Shown here piece after piece: positions 40,634 through 48,970 of a stretch of DNA of 64,000 nt; positions within the stretch are counted from its first letter, which is position 1, and each line of letters starts with the position of its first letter. Made by a program: the position numbers and the translations under genes. The stretch spans positions 186,001 through 250,000 of the forward strand of contig JAUMXB010000002.1 of NCBI GenBank assembly GCA_030529365.1. Reading direction: 5' to 3'. Source of the stretch: Cardiobacteriaceae bacterium. GTDB lineage: Bacteria; Pseudomonadota; Gammaproteobacteria; Cardiobacteriales; Cardiobacteriaceae. The notes under the pieces are model-generated. The model worked only from the letters and a program-made list of their open reading frames with translations. It did not search any database and had not been told where the DNA came from.

Positions 40634-40666
40634 TTGACAATATAAATAGGAATTCTTACTATTATC
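40634..40666 (+). promoter_or_regulatory. Promoter with Fur-like inverted repeat
   Basis: TTGACA (40634-40639), 17-bp spacer, TACTAT (40657-40662). The spacer and -10 lie in an AT-rich imperfect inverted repeat centred on GAATTC (AATAG...CTATT, 40645-40663) that loosely resembles a Fur box. The transcript would start near 40669. Fur control is only a suggestion from sequence resemblance. Confidence 0.6.
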
Positions 40667-40668
40667 CG

Positions 40669-40743
40669 CGACAGAAACGTTCTGTCTCTGTCACATTGCC
40701 TCATGATGATTTGCCCCGGGAACCTCTCCCGGGGATTTTTTTT
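40669..40743 (+). ncRNA. Candidate small regulatory RNA, about 75 nt
   Basis: A complete small-transcript layout. A sigma70 promoter precedes it. A 5' hairpin GACAGAA-ACG-TTCTGTC (40670-40686) is followed by an unpaired stretch containing CACATTGCCTCATGATG, then a Rho-independent terminator CCCCGGG-CCCGGGG with T8 (40714-40743). The unpaired CACATTGC is also found in the seed region of E. coli RyhB. No open frame with a ribosome-binding site fits inside. It could be an iron-responsive Hfq-type RNA; this is inference from promoter and seed. Confidence 0.6.
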
Positions 40744-40893
40744 ATGCGCGCGACAATGCGGCCGTATTGGAAAAAGTATGCAGTTGCCGGAAAGGCAGCG
40801 GATGAGGCGGTCTTTTCCCCCTGCAAACAGGAAGCTCCATATATCCCTGAATGCCCGGAGGCAATCGGGCGATGCATCTTGTGCGGATTTGTA

Positions 40894-40976
40894 GATGAGA
40901 AAATTTGTCATTAATAAGCGCTTGTTGAGAAAATTTATCGTAATAAGCGCTTGTTAATGGTAAAAATTCACTATAA
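40894..40976 (+). repeat. Paired AAGCGCTT intergenic element, copy 6
   Basis: Cores at 40916-40923 and 40945-40952 (29 bp apart here), tail GGTAAAAATTCACTAT. It lies between the two candidate small RNAs. No gene is visible between 40744 and 41106. Confidence 0.88.
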
Positions 40977-41106
40977 AAGCATATTTTATAAAAAATCATG
41001 TTTGCAAAGAGATGTAGCAGATCCCAGCTTTGACAGGGCTGCGATATTTTCAGTGCGCCATACTGTCATTCCACCTTGCTATCCCGCGCAACCCTCTATT
41101 CGGGCG

Positions 41107-41160
41107 AAAAAAAACCCGACGCGAGGTCGGGTATCAATCATTGTTATCACATTGCCAATG
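41107..41160 (-). ncRNA. Candidate short leftward transcript with terminator
   Basis: On the minus strand TATAAT (41166-41171) with a weak TTGCTT 18 bp upstream would start RNA near 41160. After about 28 nt a perfect terminator follows: ACCCGAC-loop-GTCGGGT with T8 (41107-41132). The whole RNA would be about 54 nt. A very short frame starting ATGATTGAT runs through the terminator stem, so a leader peptide is not supported. It may be a small RNA or the attenuated start of a lost gene. Confidence 0.45.
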
Positions 41161-41311
41161 CGCGCATTATACGGAATTGCGACTGAAGAAAGCAAATTTT
41201 TTCATAAAAATCATATTAGTACCGTAAACGTCCTAATTGCGGGGTACGGGCATGCGCGCCCTGGCAGGCGTGCTTTTGCTAAAATGTGCCCCGTTATTTT
41301 AGGAGACGTTT

Positions 41312-42505
41312 ATGCAACAGTATGTTTTGGTGTTGAACTGCGGTTCTTCCAGTCTGAAATTCGCCGTGATCGATCCGCAAAGCGGCGACGAAGTGTGCAA
41401 GGGGCTGGCAGAGCGCCTGGGCCAGGAAGGCGCATCCATCAAGGTCAAGCATGGCGGCGACGCGGAAGAAAGCGCTTTGCCCGCACCGGGCACGCATGTG
41501 GAAGCGCTGCTCTATATCGAAGAAGCGCTTGAGCGCTTCGGCTTGCAGCAGGCGCTTTGTGCCGTGGGGCATCGCGTGGTGCATGGCGGCGAGTTTTTCA
41601 GCGAATCGGTGCGCGTCGATCAAAGCGTGCGCGACAAGATTGCCGAGTGCATCCGTCTCGCGCCGCTGCACAATCCGGCGCATGTGATCGGCATCGACGC
41701 GGCCACCAAGGCCTTCCCGGATTTGCCGCAGGCGGCAGTATTCGATACCGCCTTCCACCAGCGCATGCCGGAAAAAGCCTATCTTTACGCGCTGCCGATG
41801 TCTCTTTACAAGGATTACCATATTCGCCGCTACGGTTTCCACGGCACGTCCTACCGCTATGTTTCCGCTCAGATGCCGGCGCTGCTCGGCAAGGAAAAGC
41901 CGAAACTCGTCATTTGCCACCTGGGCAACGGCGGTTCGCTGGCAGCGATCGATGGCGATCATTCCGTCGATACCACCATGGGGCTGACGCCGCTGGAAGG
42001 CATTGTGCATGGCACGCGCAGCGGTGATCTCGATCCGGCGATTCCGACGCTGTTGATCGAGCAGTTCGGCATGAGCGCGGCGGAAGTGGATGCAACGCTC
42101 TGGAAAAAATCCGGCCTGCTCGGCCTTTCCGGCATTTCCAACGATTGCCGCACGCTGGAAGAAGCGATGGAGGAAGGCGACGCGGACGCCACCCGTGCGC
42201 TCGAGATTTACTGCTATCGTCTTGCCAAGCATATCGCGGCGCAAATGGTGGCGCTTGGCGGCTGCGATGCGCTGGTCTTTACCGGCGGCATCGGCGAAAA
42301 CTCGCCGTTTGTGCGCAAGCACGCGGTAGAGCAGCTCGCCTTCCTCGGCTTTGCGCTGGACAGCGCGAAAAATGACACGACCCTGCGCGGCAAGCAGGGC
42401 AATATTGCCGCTGAAGGCAGCAAGCCGGTGTGGGTGGTGCCCACCAACGAAGAACTGCTGATTGCCCGTGATACCGCAGCGCTTTGCGGGGGAGCGCAGG
42501 CATGA
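41312..42505 (+). CDS. ackA: Acetate kinase
   Basis: A 397-residue enzyme interconverting acetyl phosphate plus ADP and acetate plus ATP. ASKHA-fold motifs are NCGSSSLKFAVID (9-21), VGHRVVHGGEFF, YGFHGTSYRYVS (about 172-183), HLGNGGSLAAIDG and FTGGIGENSPFVR. AGGAGA precedes the ATG. Its stop overlaps the pta start, giving the usual ackA-pta operon for acetate overflow and ATP generation. Confidence 0.97.
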   Translation: MQQYVLVLNCGSSSLKFAVIDPQSGDEVCKGLAERLGQEGASIKVKHGGDAEESALPAPGTHVEALLYIEEALERFGLQQALCAVGHRVVHGGEFFSESVRVDQSVRDKIAECIRLAPLHNPAHVIGIDAATKAFPDLPQAAVFDTAFHQRMPEKAYLYALPMSLYKDYHIRRYGFHGTSYRYVSAQMPALLGKEKPKLVICHLGNGGSLAAIDGDHSVDTTMGLTPLEGIVHGTRSGDLDPAIPTLLIEQFGMSAAEVDATLWKKSGLLGLSGISNDCRTLEEAMEEGDADATRALEIYCYRLAKHIAAQMVALGGCDALVFTGGIGENSPFVRKHAVEQLAFLGFALDSAKNDTTLRGKQGNIAAEGSKPVWVVPTNEELLIARDTAALCGGAQA

Positions 42506-44592
42506 CCAAGGCCATACTGGTTGTCGCCACGCACAACGGCGTGGGGCTGACGTCTTCGACCATGGGGCTTTATCACGCGCTCGACCGTCTCGGTGTGAAA
42601 GTGAGCTATCACAAGCCGGTATTGCAGAGCGCGCTCACTGCCCACGAAGACAACAGCCTGCGCCTCATGGCGCAATATTGCCGCGGCGCGCAGGACGGCT
42701 CGCTCTCCATCCACACCATGGAAGTGCAGCACGCGCTCAATACCCACAATCTCGACGAGCTGATGGAAACGGTTATCCAGCGCTTCGAAGCGGCCAAGGG
42801 CGATGCCGATATCGTCGTCATGGAAGGCCTGCTGGAAACGCCGAACGTGCCCTATGCCAACGAGCTCAACCAGGCCATTGCCCGCTCGCTGGGCGCGGAT
42901 GTCGTGCTGGTGACCAGCGCGCGCGTGGACAATGTCGCGCAGATGGAGAACCGCCTCGATTATGCGGCGGACGGCTTCGGCGGCTATTTGCGCGGCCAGC
43001 TGCTCGGCGCCATCATCAACCACGTCGGCGCGCCTGGTGGCCTGAGCCTTGCCGATGTGCAGGGTTCGCGCGTCTTCGGCCTTTCTTTCCAGCTGCTCGG
43101 CGCAATTCCCGACAATACCGAACTTGCCGCGCCGCGCGTTATTGATTTGCAGCGCCATTTGCAGGCGGGCATCGTTTTCTCCGGTGAACTGGAAAAGCGC
43201 CGCGTGCACGATTACGTTATCTTCGCGCGCAGCGTGCCCAACGCTACGCGCTATCTCGTGCCCAACAACTGCATTTTCTGCCCGGGCGACCGCGACGATG
43301 CCCTGATGGCCGTCACCATCGCCGCCACTGCCGGCACGCAAATGGCCTGTCTGGTGCTGACCGGCCCGACCGAGCCGTCGGCTTCGGTGATGGCGCTTTG
43401 TGAAGGGCCGTTGCGCCGTTCCGGTCTGCCGGTCATGCATGTCGATACCAACACCTGGGGGCTGACGCGGCGCATGGAGGATTTCAACCGCCATATTCCC
43501 GTTGACGACATCGAGCGTATCCAGCGCACCCAGGAATTCTTTGCCGAACACATCCAGGGCGGCTGGGTTGACAAATACTTCGCTGACGTGCGCAAAAAGG
43601 AAATTTCCCCCGCCGCGTTCCGCTACCAGATCGTGCAGCGTGCCATTGCCGCAAAGAAAACCATTGTGCTGCCGGAAGGCGACGAACCGCGTACTGTGGT
43701 GGCAGCAAGCGAATGCGCTTCGCGCGGCATGGCGCGCTGCGTTTTGCTGGCAAGCCCCGAGCGCGTGCAGGCCGTCGCCAGCCAGCAGGGCGTGACGCTC
43801 GGCGACAATGTCGTCATCGTCGATCCCGAACAGGTGCGTGAGCGCTATGTGGAGCGTCTTGTCGAATTGCGCGCGCACAAGGGCATGACGCCCGGGCGTG
43901 CGCGCGAGGAATTGATGGATAACGTCATGCTCGGCACCATGATGCTGGAAGCGGGCGAGGTGGATGGTCTGGTTTCCGGTGCGGTGCACACCACTGCCAA
44001 TACCATGCGTCCGCCCTTGCAGATCATCAAGACGGCCAAGGGCACAAACATGGTGTCTTCCGTGTTTTTCATGTGCCTGCCCGACCAGGTGTTGGTCTAT
44101 GGCGATTGCGCCATTGTTCCCAATCCCGATGCCGACGAACTGGCGCAAATCGCCATCCAGTCGCACGATACAGCGAAGGAATTCGGCATTGATCCGAAAG
44201 TGGCGATGATTTCCTATTCCACCGGCACGTCCGGTGCGGGTGCGGACGTGGAAAAAGTGAAGGCGGCCACTGACAAGGTGCGCGAACTGCGCCCGGATAT
44301 TCTCGTCGATGGCCCGCTGCAATACGATGCCGCCGCCGTTGCCGCCGTGGGCGAGCAGAAAGCGCCGGGCAGCGCCGTGGCCGGCAAGGCGACAGTGTTC
44401 GTCTTCCCCGATCTCAATACCGGCAACACCACCTACAAGGCGGTGCAGCGCGCCGCCAACGCCGTTTCCATGGGGCCAGTATTGCAGGGCATGCGCAAGC
44501 CGGTGAATGACCTGTCGCGCGGTGCGTTGGTCGATGACATCGTTTACACCATCGCCATCACCGCCGTGCAGGCCGCGCAGGACAAGGCATGA
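42502..44592 (+). CDS. pta: Phosphate acetyltransferase
   Basis: A 696-residue long-form Pta that converts acetyl-CoA and phosphate to acetyl phosphate. The N-terminal CobB/BioD-like P-loop-type domain (ATHNGVGLTSSTMGLYHALD) and the central DRTGG domain are regulatory; the C-terminal catalytic domain includes TIVLPEGDEPRT-like (KTIVLPEGDEPRTVVAASEC) and GAVHTTANTMRPPLQIIKT. Length is close to E. coli Pta (714). It starts in an ATGA overlap with ackA and overlaps hisI at its end. Confidence 0.96.
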   Translation: MTKAILVVATHNGVGLTSSTMGLYHALDRLGVKVSYHKPVLQSALTAHEDNSLRLMAQYCRGAQDGSLSIHTMEVQHALNTHNLDELMETVIQRFEAAKGDADIVVMEGLLETPNVPYANELNQAIARSLGADVVLVTSARVDNVAQMENRLDYAADGFGGYLRGQLLGAIINHVGAPGGLSLADVQGSRVFGLSFQLLGAIPDNTELAAPRVIDLQRHLQAGIVFSGELEKRRVHDYVIFARSVPNATRYLVPNNCIFCPGDRDDALMAVTIAATAGTQMACLVLTGPTEPSASVMALCEGPLRRSGLPVMHVDTNTWGLTRRMEDFNRHIPVDDIERIQRTQEFFAEHIQGGWVDKYFADVRKKEISPAAFRYQIVQRAIAAKKTIVLPEGDEPRTVVAASECASRGMARCVLLASPERVQAVASQQGVTLGDNVVIVDPEQVRERYVERLVELRAHKGMTPGRAREELMDNVMLGTMMLEAGEVDGLVSGAVHTTANTMRPPLQIIKTAKGTNMVSSVFFMCLPDQVLVYGDCAIVPNPDADELAQIAIQSHDTAKEFGIDPKVAMISYSTGTSGAGADVEKVKAATDKVRELRPDILVDGPLQYDAAAVAAVGEQKAPGSAVAGKATVFVFPDLNTGNTTYKAVQRAANAVSMGPVLQGMRKPVNDLSRGALVDDIVYTIAITAVQAAQDKA

Positions 44593-44978
44593 GCACTTTG
44601 CTGGACGCCATCCGCTTCAATGGCGACGGGCTGGTCAGCGCCATCGCCATCGATGCCGAAGACGGCAGCGTACTCATGCAGGCGTGGATGAACCGCGAAG
44701 CGGTGCTGGAAACGGTGGCGCGCGGCGAAATGGTCTATTTCAGCCGCTCGCGGCAAAAGCTCTGGCACAAGGGCGAAACTTCCGGGCATACCCAGCAGGT
44801 CGTGGAACTGTGGCTGGACTGCGATGGCGATGCCCTGCTTGCACGCGTGCGCCAGCAGGGCGGCATTGCCTGCCATACCGGCCGCAAGAGCTGCTTTTAC
44901 CGCAAACTGGCAAACGGCGTCTGGCAGGATGCCGCGCCGGTTCTGAAACGGGCGGAGGATATTTATGGAACATCTTGA
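44589..44978 (+). CDS. hisI: Phosphoribosyl-AMP cyclohydrolase
   Basis: A 129-residue zinc enzyme for the third step of histidine synthesis. Motifs: LMQAWMNREAVLETVARGE, YFSRSRQKLWHKGETSGHTQ, DCDGDALLARV and the Cys-rich CHTGRKSCFY. Unlike E. coli HisIE it is separate from HisE. It starts in an ATGA overlap with pta and overlaps hisE by 14 nt, so it is in one transcript with both. Confidence 0.95.
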   Translation: MSTLLDAIRFNGDGLVSAIAIDAEDGSVLMQAWMNREAVLETVARGEMVYFSRSRQKLWHKGETSGHTQQVVELWLDCDGDALLARVRQQGGIACHTGRKSCFYRKLANGVWQDAAPVLKRAEDIYGTS

Positions 44979-45288
44979 AACCCTTGCCGAACTGGTTGAC
45001 ATCATCCGCGCGCGGCGCGGAGCGGATGCCGGGGAAAGCTATGTGGCAAGCCTGCTGCACGCGCCGGTGGACAAAGTCCTGAAAAAAATCGGCGAGGAAG
45101 CGACGGAAACGGTGATTGCCGCCAAGGGCGGCGTGCGCCAGGAAATCGTCTATGAAAGCGCGGACTTGCTGTTCCATCTGCTCGTCATGCTCGAGCACCA
45201 AGGTATCGCCGCAGACGAAATTTTTGTAGAATTGCGCCGCCGTTTCGGATTGTCCGGTCTGGCGGAAAAAGCACAACGCAAACAGTGA
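44965..45288 (+). CDS. hisE: Phosphoribosyl-ATP pyrophosphatase
   Basis: A 107-residue helical enzyme hydrolysing phosphoribosyl-ATP, the second step of histidine synthesis. The MazG-like motif KIGEEATETVIAAKGG (about 46-61) and ESADLLFHLLVMLEHQGI are typical. It overlaps hisI. The hisI-hisE-tatABC order, as in Pseudomonas, continues with tatA 12 nt downstream. Confidence 0.95.
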   Translation: MEHLETLAELVDIIRARRGADAGESYVASLLHAPVDKVLKKIGEEATETVIAAKGGVRQEIVYESADLLFHLLVMLEHQGIAADEIFVELRRRFGLSGLAEKAQRKQ

Positions 45289-45299
45289 GGTTTTAAATC

Positions 45300-45533
45300 A
45301 TGGGTAATATCGGGCCATTTCAGCTGCTGATCATTCTTGCCATTGTCGTCCTGATTTTTGGCGGCAAGCGCCTGCGTTCGCTCGGCTCGGATCTCGGCGC
45401 CTCCATCAAGGGCTTCAAGGAAGCCACGCGCGAGGCCAAGGAAGAAGAGCCGGCACAGGCAAAAATCAGCCACGAGAGTGATCCCACGGTCATTGAAGTG
45501 AAGGTCAAGGAAAAAGACCAGTCGCAGTCATAA
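45300..45533 (+). CDS. tatA: Sec-independent protein translocase TatA
   Basis: A 77-residue pore-forming subunit of the Tat system. One N-terminal membrane helix ([19 protein letters not shown]) is followed by the hinge and amphipathic helix ([20 protein letters not shown]) and a charged tail. It multimerises to pass folded proteins across the inner membrane. AGGTTTTAAATC gives a modest ribosome-binding site. First gene of tatABC. Confidence 0.95.
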   Translation: MGNIGPFQLLIILAIVVLIFGGKRLRSLGSDLGASIKGFKEATREAKEEEPAQAKISHESDPTVIEVKVKEKDQSQS

Positions 45534-45542
45534 GGTTATCCC

Positions 45543-46040
45543 GTGTTTGACATCGGCTTTTGGGAACTGGCGTTCATCGCCATCATCGGCATTGTGGTCG
45601 TCGGCCCCAAGCGCTTGCCGGAAGTGGTGCGTACCGTGGCCGTGGTGCTGCGCAAGGCGCGCCGCATGTTCAGCGACGTGAAGGCGGATATCGAACGCGA
45701 GCTGGATCTCGACGACATGCGCCGCATCGTGCGCGAGGCCGATATGGAAGAGCATATCCGCCAGTTGAACCAGTCCGTCATGGATGCCGAGAGCGAGGTG
45801 CGCACGAGCGGCAAGGCGCTTCTGCGCGACATCGACGACGTGAAAGCCAAGGCCGAATCCATGCTGGACGTTTACGAACCCGGCGCGCATGACGGCGAAG
45901 CGCAGGCAGAGCGCCATGCCGATACCGGCATCGAGCCGCGTCTCGACCTCGGCGAGGCTGCCGCAGTACCGCCAGCACCTTCTTCTCCCGCGGCCATTCC
46001 GGCGGGTATTTCCAACGACATCAAAAATCCCCGTCCATGA
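45543..46040 (+). CDS. tatB: Sec-independent protein translocase TatB
   Basis: A 165-residue Tat receptor subunit. The N-terminus MFDIGFWELAFIAIIGIVVV, GPKRLPEVVR, is diagnostic, followed by a long amphipathic helix and a disordered Pro/Ala-rich tail. GTG at 45543 is the start because the family always begins MFDIG; AAGG lies upstream. Overlaps tatC by 4 nt. Confidence 0.95.
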   Translation: MFDIGFWELAFIAIIGIVVVGPKRLPEVVRTVAVVLRKARRMFSDVKADIERELDLDDMRRIVREADMEEHIRQLNQSVMDAESEVRTSGKALLRDIDDVKAKAESMLDVYEPGAHDGEAQAERHADTGIEPRLDLGEAAAVPPAPSSPAAIPAGISNDIKNPRP

Positions 46041-46810
46041 AACCACCCCATTCCGAAGACGAAAACGACGACAGCGAAATGCCCGTCGTCGAGCATCTCA
46101 TTGAATTGCGCACCCGCCTGATTCGCATCATTCTCGCCATTGTCGTGGTATTCGTGGCGCTATTGCCTTTCAACGGCGAGATTTACACCCTTTTTGCGCG
46201 TCCGGTGCTCGCCAATCTGCTGCCCGACCAGACCATGCTGGTCAAGGATGCCATCGACGTGCTGCTCACGCCGATCAAGGTCTGCTTCATCATTGCCGTG
46301 CTCGTCACCATCCCCTGGATTCTCTACCAGATCTGGGCCTTCGTCGCGCCCGGCATGTATCGCAACGAAAAGCGCCTGATGTTGCCGATTCTCATCTCCA
46401 GCACCCTGCTTTTCTATATCGGCGTGCTCTTTGCCTATTTCGTGATTCTGCCCATCATGTTCAACTTTCTGATCGGCATCGAATTGCCCGGCGTCACCTT
46501 CATGCCCGACATTACCAACTACATGTCGGTGAGCATTGCCATGTTCTTTGCTTTCGGCGTGGTATTCGAAGCGCCGGTCGCGACGGTGATACTCGTCATG
46601 CTCGGCGTGGTCAGCACGGAAACGCTGGCAAGCAAGCGTCCCTACATCATTCTCGGCGCCTTTGTCGTCGGCATGCTGCTGACGCCGCCCGACATTTTCT
46701 CGCAAACCCTGCTCGCACTGCCGCTGCTGGTGCTGTTCGAGTTTGGCCTGCTGATTGCCCGCCGTCTGGAGCGGCAACGGGAAGCGGCTGAAAATGCAGA
46801 AAATTCATAA
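46037..46810 (+). CDS. tatC: Sec-independent protein translocase TatC
   Basis: A 257-residue inner-membrane protein with six hydrophobic segments, the twin-arginine signal receptor. Key segments are VVEHLIELRTRLIRIILAI (the conserved Glu and cytoplasmic N-terminus), IWAFVAPGMYRNEKRL and FGVVFEAPVATVIL. It forms the receptor complex with TatB. It starts in an ATGA overlap with tatB. An intergenic repeat follows. Confidence 0.96.
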   Translation: MKPPHSEDENDDSEMPVVEHLIELRTRLIRIILAIVVVFVALLPFNGEIYTLFARPVLANLLPDQTMLVKDAIDVLLTPIKVCFIIAVLVTIPWILYQIWAFVAPGMYRNEKRLMLPILISSTLLFYIGVLFAYFVILPIMFNFLIGIELPGVTFMPDITNYMSVSIAMFFAFGVVFEAPVATVILVMLGVVSTETLASKRPYIILGAFVVGMLLTPPDIFSQTLLALPLLVLFEFGLLIARRLERQREAAENAENS

Positions 46811-46819
46811 ACTATCTTA

Positions 46820-46905
46820 AAATAGTCATTTTTTACCACAATGAAGCGCTTGTTGTGAGAAAATTTATCGCGATAAGCGCTTATTGGCGAGAAAAATTAC
46901 CATTT
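46820..46905 (-). repeat. Paired AAGCGCTT intergenic element, copy 7 (inverted)
   Basis: The tail sequence comes first (AATAGTCATTTTTTACCA), then cores at 46844-46851 and 46875-46882, so the element is in the opposite orientation to copies 1-6. It lies between tatC and the YidE-like gene. Confidence 0.9.
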
Positions 46906-47051
46906 TACATGTACGCAAAGTGATGGCACGGCGTGATATCACCATTCCCTGCCAGATGCGCACAGCGACAACACCGTTTCCACCACGAAATGGCGCAACG
47001 CCGTTGCCGGCACGCGGTACAATACGCCGTTTTTGATTTCCCGGTCTTCGT

Positions 47052-48743
47052 ATGTTTGCACAACTGTTTGCCAATCCCGAAAGCGTGGCCTATTCCGCCA
47101 TGATTTACAGCCTGGTGATTTTTCTGGGCGCTGCGCTGGGGCGAGTGCGCTTTTTCGGCATTACGCTGGGCGTCGCCGCCGTGCTGTTTTCCGGGATCAT
47201 CGTTTCCTATCTCGGCTTCATGGCGCATGAGCCGGTGGCGCATTTTGTGCGCGAATTCGGCCTGATTCTTTTCGTGTACGGCATCGGCCTGCAAGTGGGG
47301 CCGGGCTTTTTCGCCTCGTTCCAGCGCGAGGGCGTCAAGCTGAACCTGTTCATGCTCATGGTGATTGCGCTTGATATCGTGATCGTGCTGGCCTTTCTGC
47401 ATCTGGGCAATATCGACTTGCCGGTGCTGGTCGGCATCATGCAGGGCGCAGTCACCAACACTCCGGGGCTGGGCGCCGCGCAGCAGACCGTGGGCAGCCT
47501 TGGCGACAGCGGCGCACTTGCCGTGCAAATGGCGGCAGGCTATGCCGCAGCCTATCCCGGCGGCATCGTCGGCCTGATTGCCGCGATGTTTGCCCTGAAA
47601 TGGCTTTTCCGCATCCATGTGCAGGCGGAAAACCGCCTCACCTTGCGCCGCCAGCGGGCAGGCATGGCATCGGTCACCAGTCTGGCGCTGGAAGTGGACA
47701 ATCCCATGCTCACCGGCAAGACGCTTTCCGTCATCCGCCACACCCTGCCGATCAGCCTCGCCATTTCCCGAGTACGGCGCGGCGATGACGTGCTGCTCGC
47801 GGAAGACGACATGCCGATCCACAGCGGCGATATTCTGTTTGTGATCGCGCGCGATGACGAGGCTGAGCGCCTGCAAACCCTGATCGGCAAACAAGTCAGC
47901 CGCAGCGTTTTCCACGAGGGCGCGCGCGCCGCCACGAATACCGGCGACATCAACGCGCTGCGCATCAACGTCACGCAAAACGCGGTCTGCGGCAAAAAGC
48001 TCTCCAGCCTGCATGTGCGCGAGCGCTTTGGCGTCAACATCACCCGCGTGCGTCGCGCGGGGCTGGAATTTGTGCCCGACCGCAACACGCGTCTGCAATT
48101 TGGCGATTCCATTACCATCATCGGCGATTCCGCGCATATGAAGCGCGCGATAGCCGCCTTCGGCAACTCGAAAAAGCAGCTTGAAGCGCCGCACCTGGCG
48201 GAACTCTTTTTCGGCATTGCCCTCGGCATTCTGCTCGGCTCCATCCCCATCAGCGTGCCCGGCATTCCCGAACCGCTGAAACTTGGCCTGGCCGGCGGCC
48301 CGCTGATCGTCGCCATTCTCATCAGCCGTTATGGCGGGCGTTTTTCCGTGACCCACTACGTCTCGCAAAGCGCCAACCTGATGGTGCGCGAACTTGGCCT
48401 CGCCCTGTTCCTTGCCAGCGTGGGGCTGAGCGTCGGCCCGGCATTCTTTGATGCCATCCTGCATGGCGACGGCCTGAACTGGATGCTGACCGGCATCGTC
48501 ATCACCTTCGTACCGCTGCTCCTGACCGGCATCGTCGCGCGCTGGTGGGGCAGGCTCACCTACCCGGAAATCTGCGGCGTGCTCACCGGCGCGCATACCT
48601 GCGCACCGCTGTTGCCGTTTTCCGGCGACGTTTCGCAATCGGAGCAGACCGCGCTGAAATACGTTACCGTCTATCCGCTCGCCACTTTCCTGCGCATTAT
48701 GGTCGGGCAGACGCTGATTATCGTGTTCTGGGCAGGGTTGTGA
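47052..48743 (+). CDS. YidE/AspT-type transporter with TrkA-C (RCK_C) domains
   Basis: A 563-residue membrane protein of the aspartate:alanine exchanger superfamily. Two membrane halves (about 1-190 and 375-563) flank a cytoplasmic part with two TrkA-C-like repeats (VDNPMLTGKTLSVIRH, and RINVTQNAVCGKKLSSLH). The motif QGAVTNTPGLGAAQQTV in the first half and GVLTGAHTCAPLLPF in the second are the paired signature motifs. The substrate is unknown. No clear ribosome-binding site is seen before the ATG. Confidence 0.88.
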   Translation: MFAQLFANPESVAYSAMIYSLVIFLGAALGRVRFFGITLGVAAVLFSGIIVSYLGFMAHEPVAHFVREFGLILFVYGIGLQVGPGFFASFQREGVKLNLFMLMVIALDIVIVLAFLHLGNIDLPVLVGIMQGAVTNTPGLGAAQQTVGSLGDSGALAVQMAAGYAAAYPGGIVGLIAAMFALKWLFRIHVQAENRLTLRRQRAGMASVTSLALEVDNPMLTGKTLSVIRHTLPISLAISRVRRGDDVLLAEDDMPIHSGDILFVIARDDEAERLQTLIGKQVSRSVFHEGARAATNTGDINALRINVTQNAVCGKKLSSLHVRERFGVNITRVRRAGLEFVPDRNTRLQFGDSITIIGDSAHMKRAIAAFGNSKKQLEAPHLAELFFGIALGILLGSIPISVPGIPEPLKLGLAGGPLIVAILISRYGGRFSVTHYVSQSANLMVRELGLALFLASVGLSVGPAFFDAILHGDGLNWMLTGIVITFVPLLLTGIVARWWGRLTYPEICGVLTGAHTCAPLLPFSGDVSQSEQTALKYVTVYPLATFLRIMVGQTLIIVFWAGL

Positions 48744-48970
48744 GACTTTCCCACTGGGAACTCCAGCGCGGATGGCAAAAGTGCTGGGGTTCGGCAAAGC
48801 CTCATCTCAACCCGCGCTTGCTATCGCTGTGAGGCGGCGGAATGGTTGGGGATGGACGTAGCAGGCTGCGTCCCTACATCTGCGCCGTCTGTTGATCGGA
48901 GATGATGTGCGGGTTTTCAGCTTGAATGGCTACAGGATTCCCGTCGCTGCGGATGTTGCGGCAGGCCGTG
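48744..48970. repeat. Gene-free gap with a host palindrome
   Basis: No gene is visible. GGACGTAGC/GCTGCGTCC near 48852-48872 is a relative of the palindrome at 30914-30935, and the phrase CTGCGCCGTCTGTT also resembles sequence near 31020. It is a dispersed host repeat region. Confidence 0.5.

Noticed and set aside
40696-40914. 72-codon frame over the small RNA terminator
   Set aside because: It begins in the unpaired part of the candidate RNA, has no ribosome-binding site and crosses a strong terminator.
42214-44322. 702-codon minus-strand frame opposite ackA-pta
   Set aside because: Both enzymes on the + strand have full motifs. The antisense translation is His/Ala-rich low-information sequence without any recognisable domain.
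46905-48797. 630-codon minus-strand frame opposite the YidE-like gene
   Set aside because: It is a shadow frame. The + strand encodes a transporter with paired signature motifs and TrkA-C domains.
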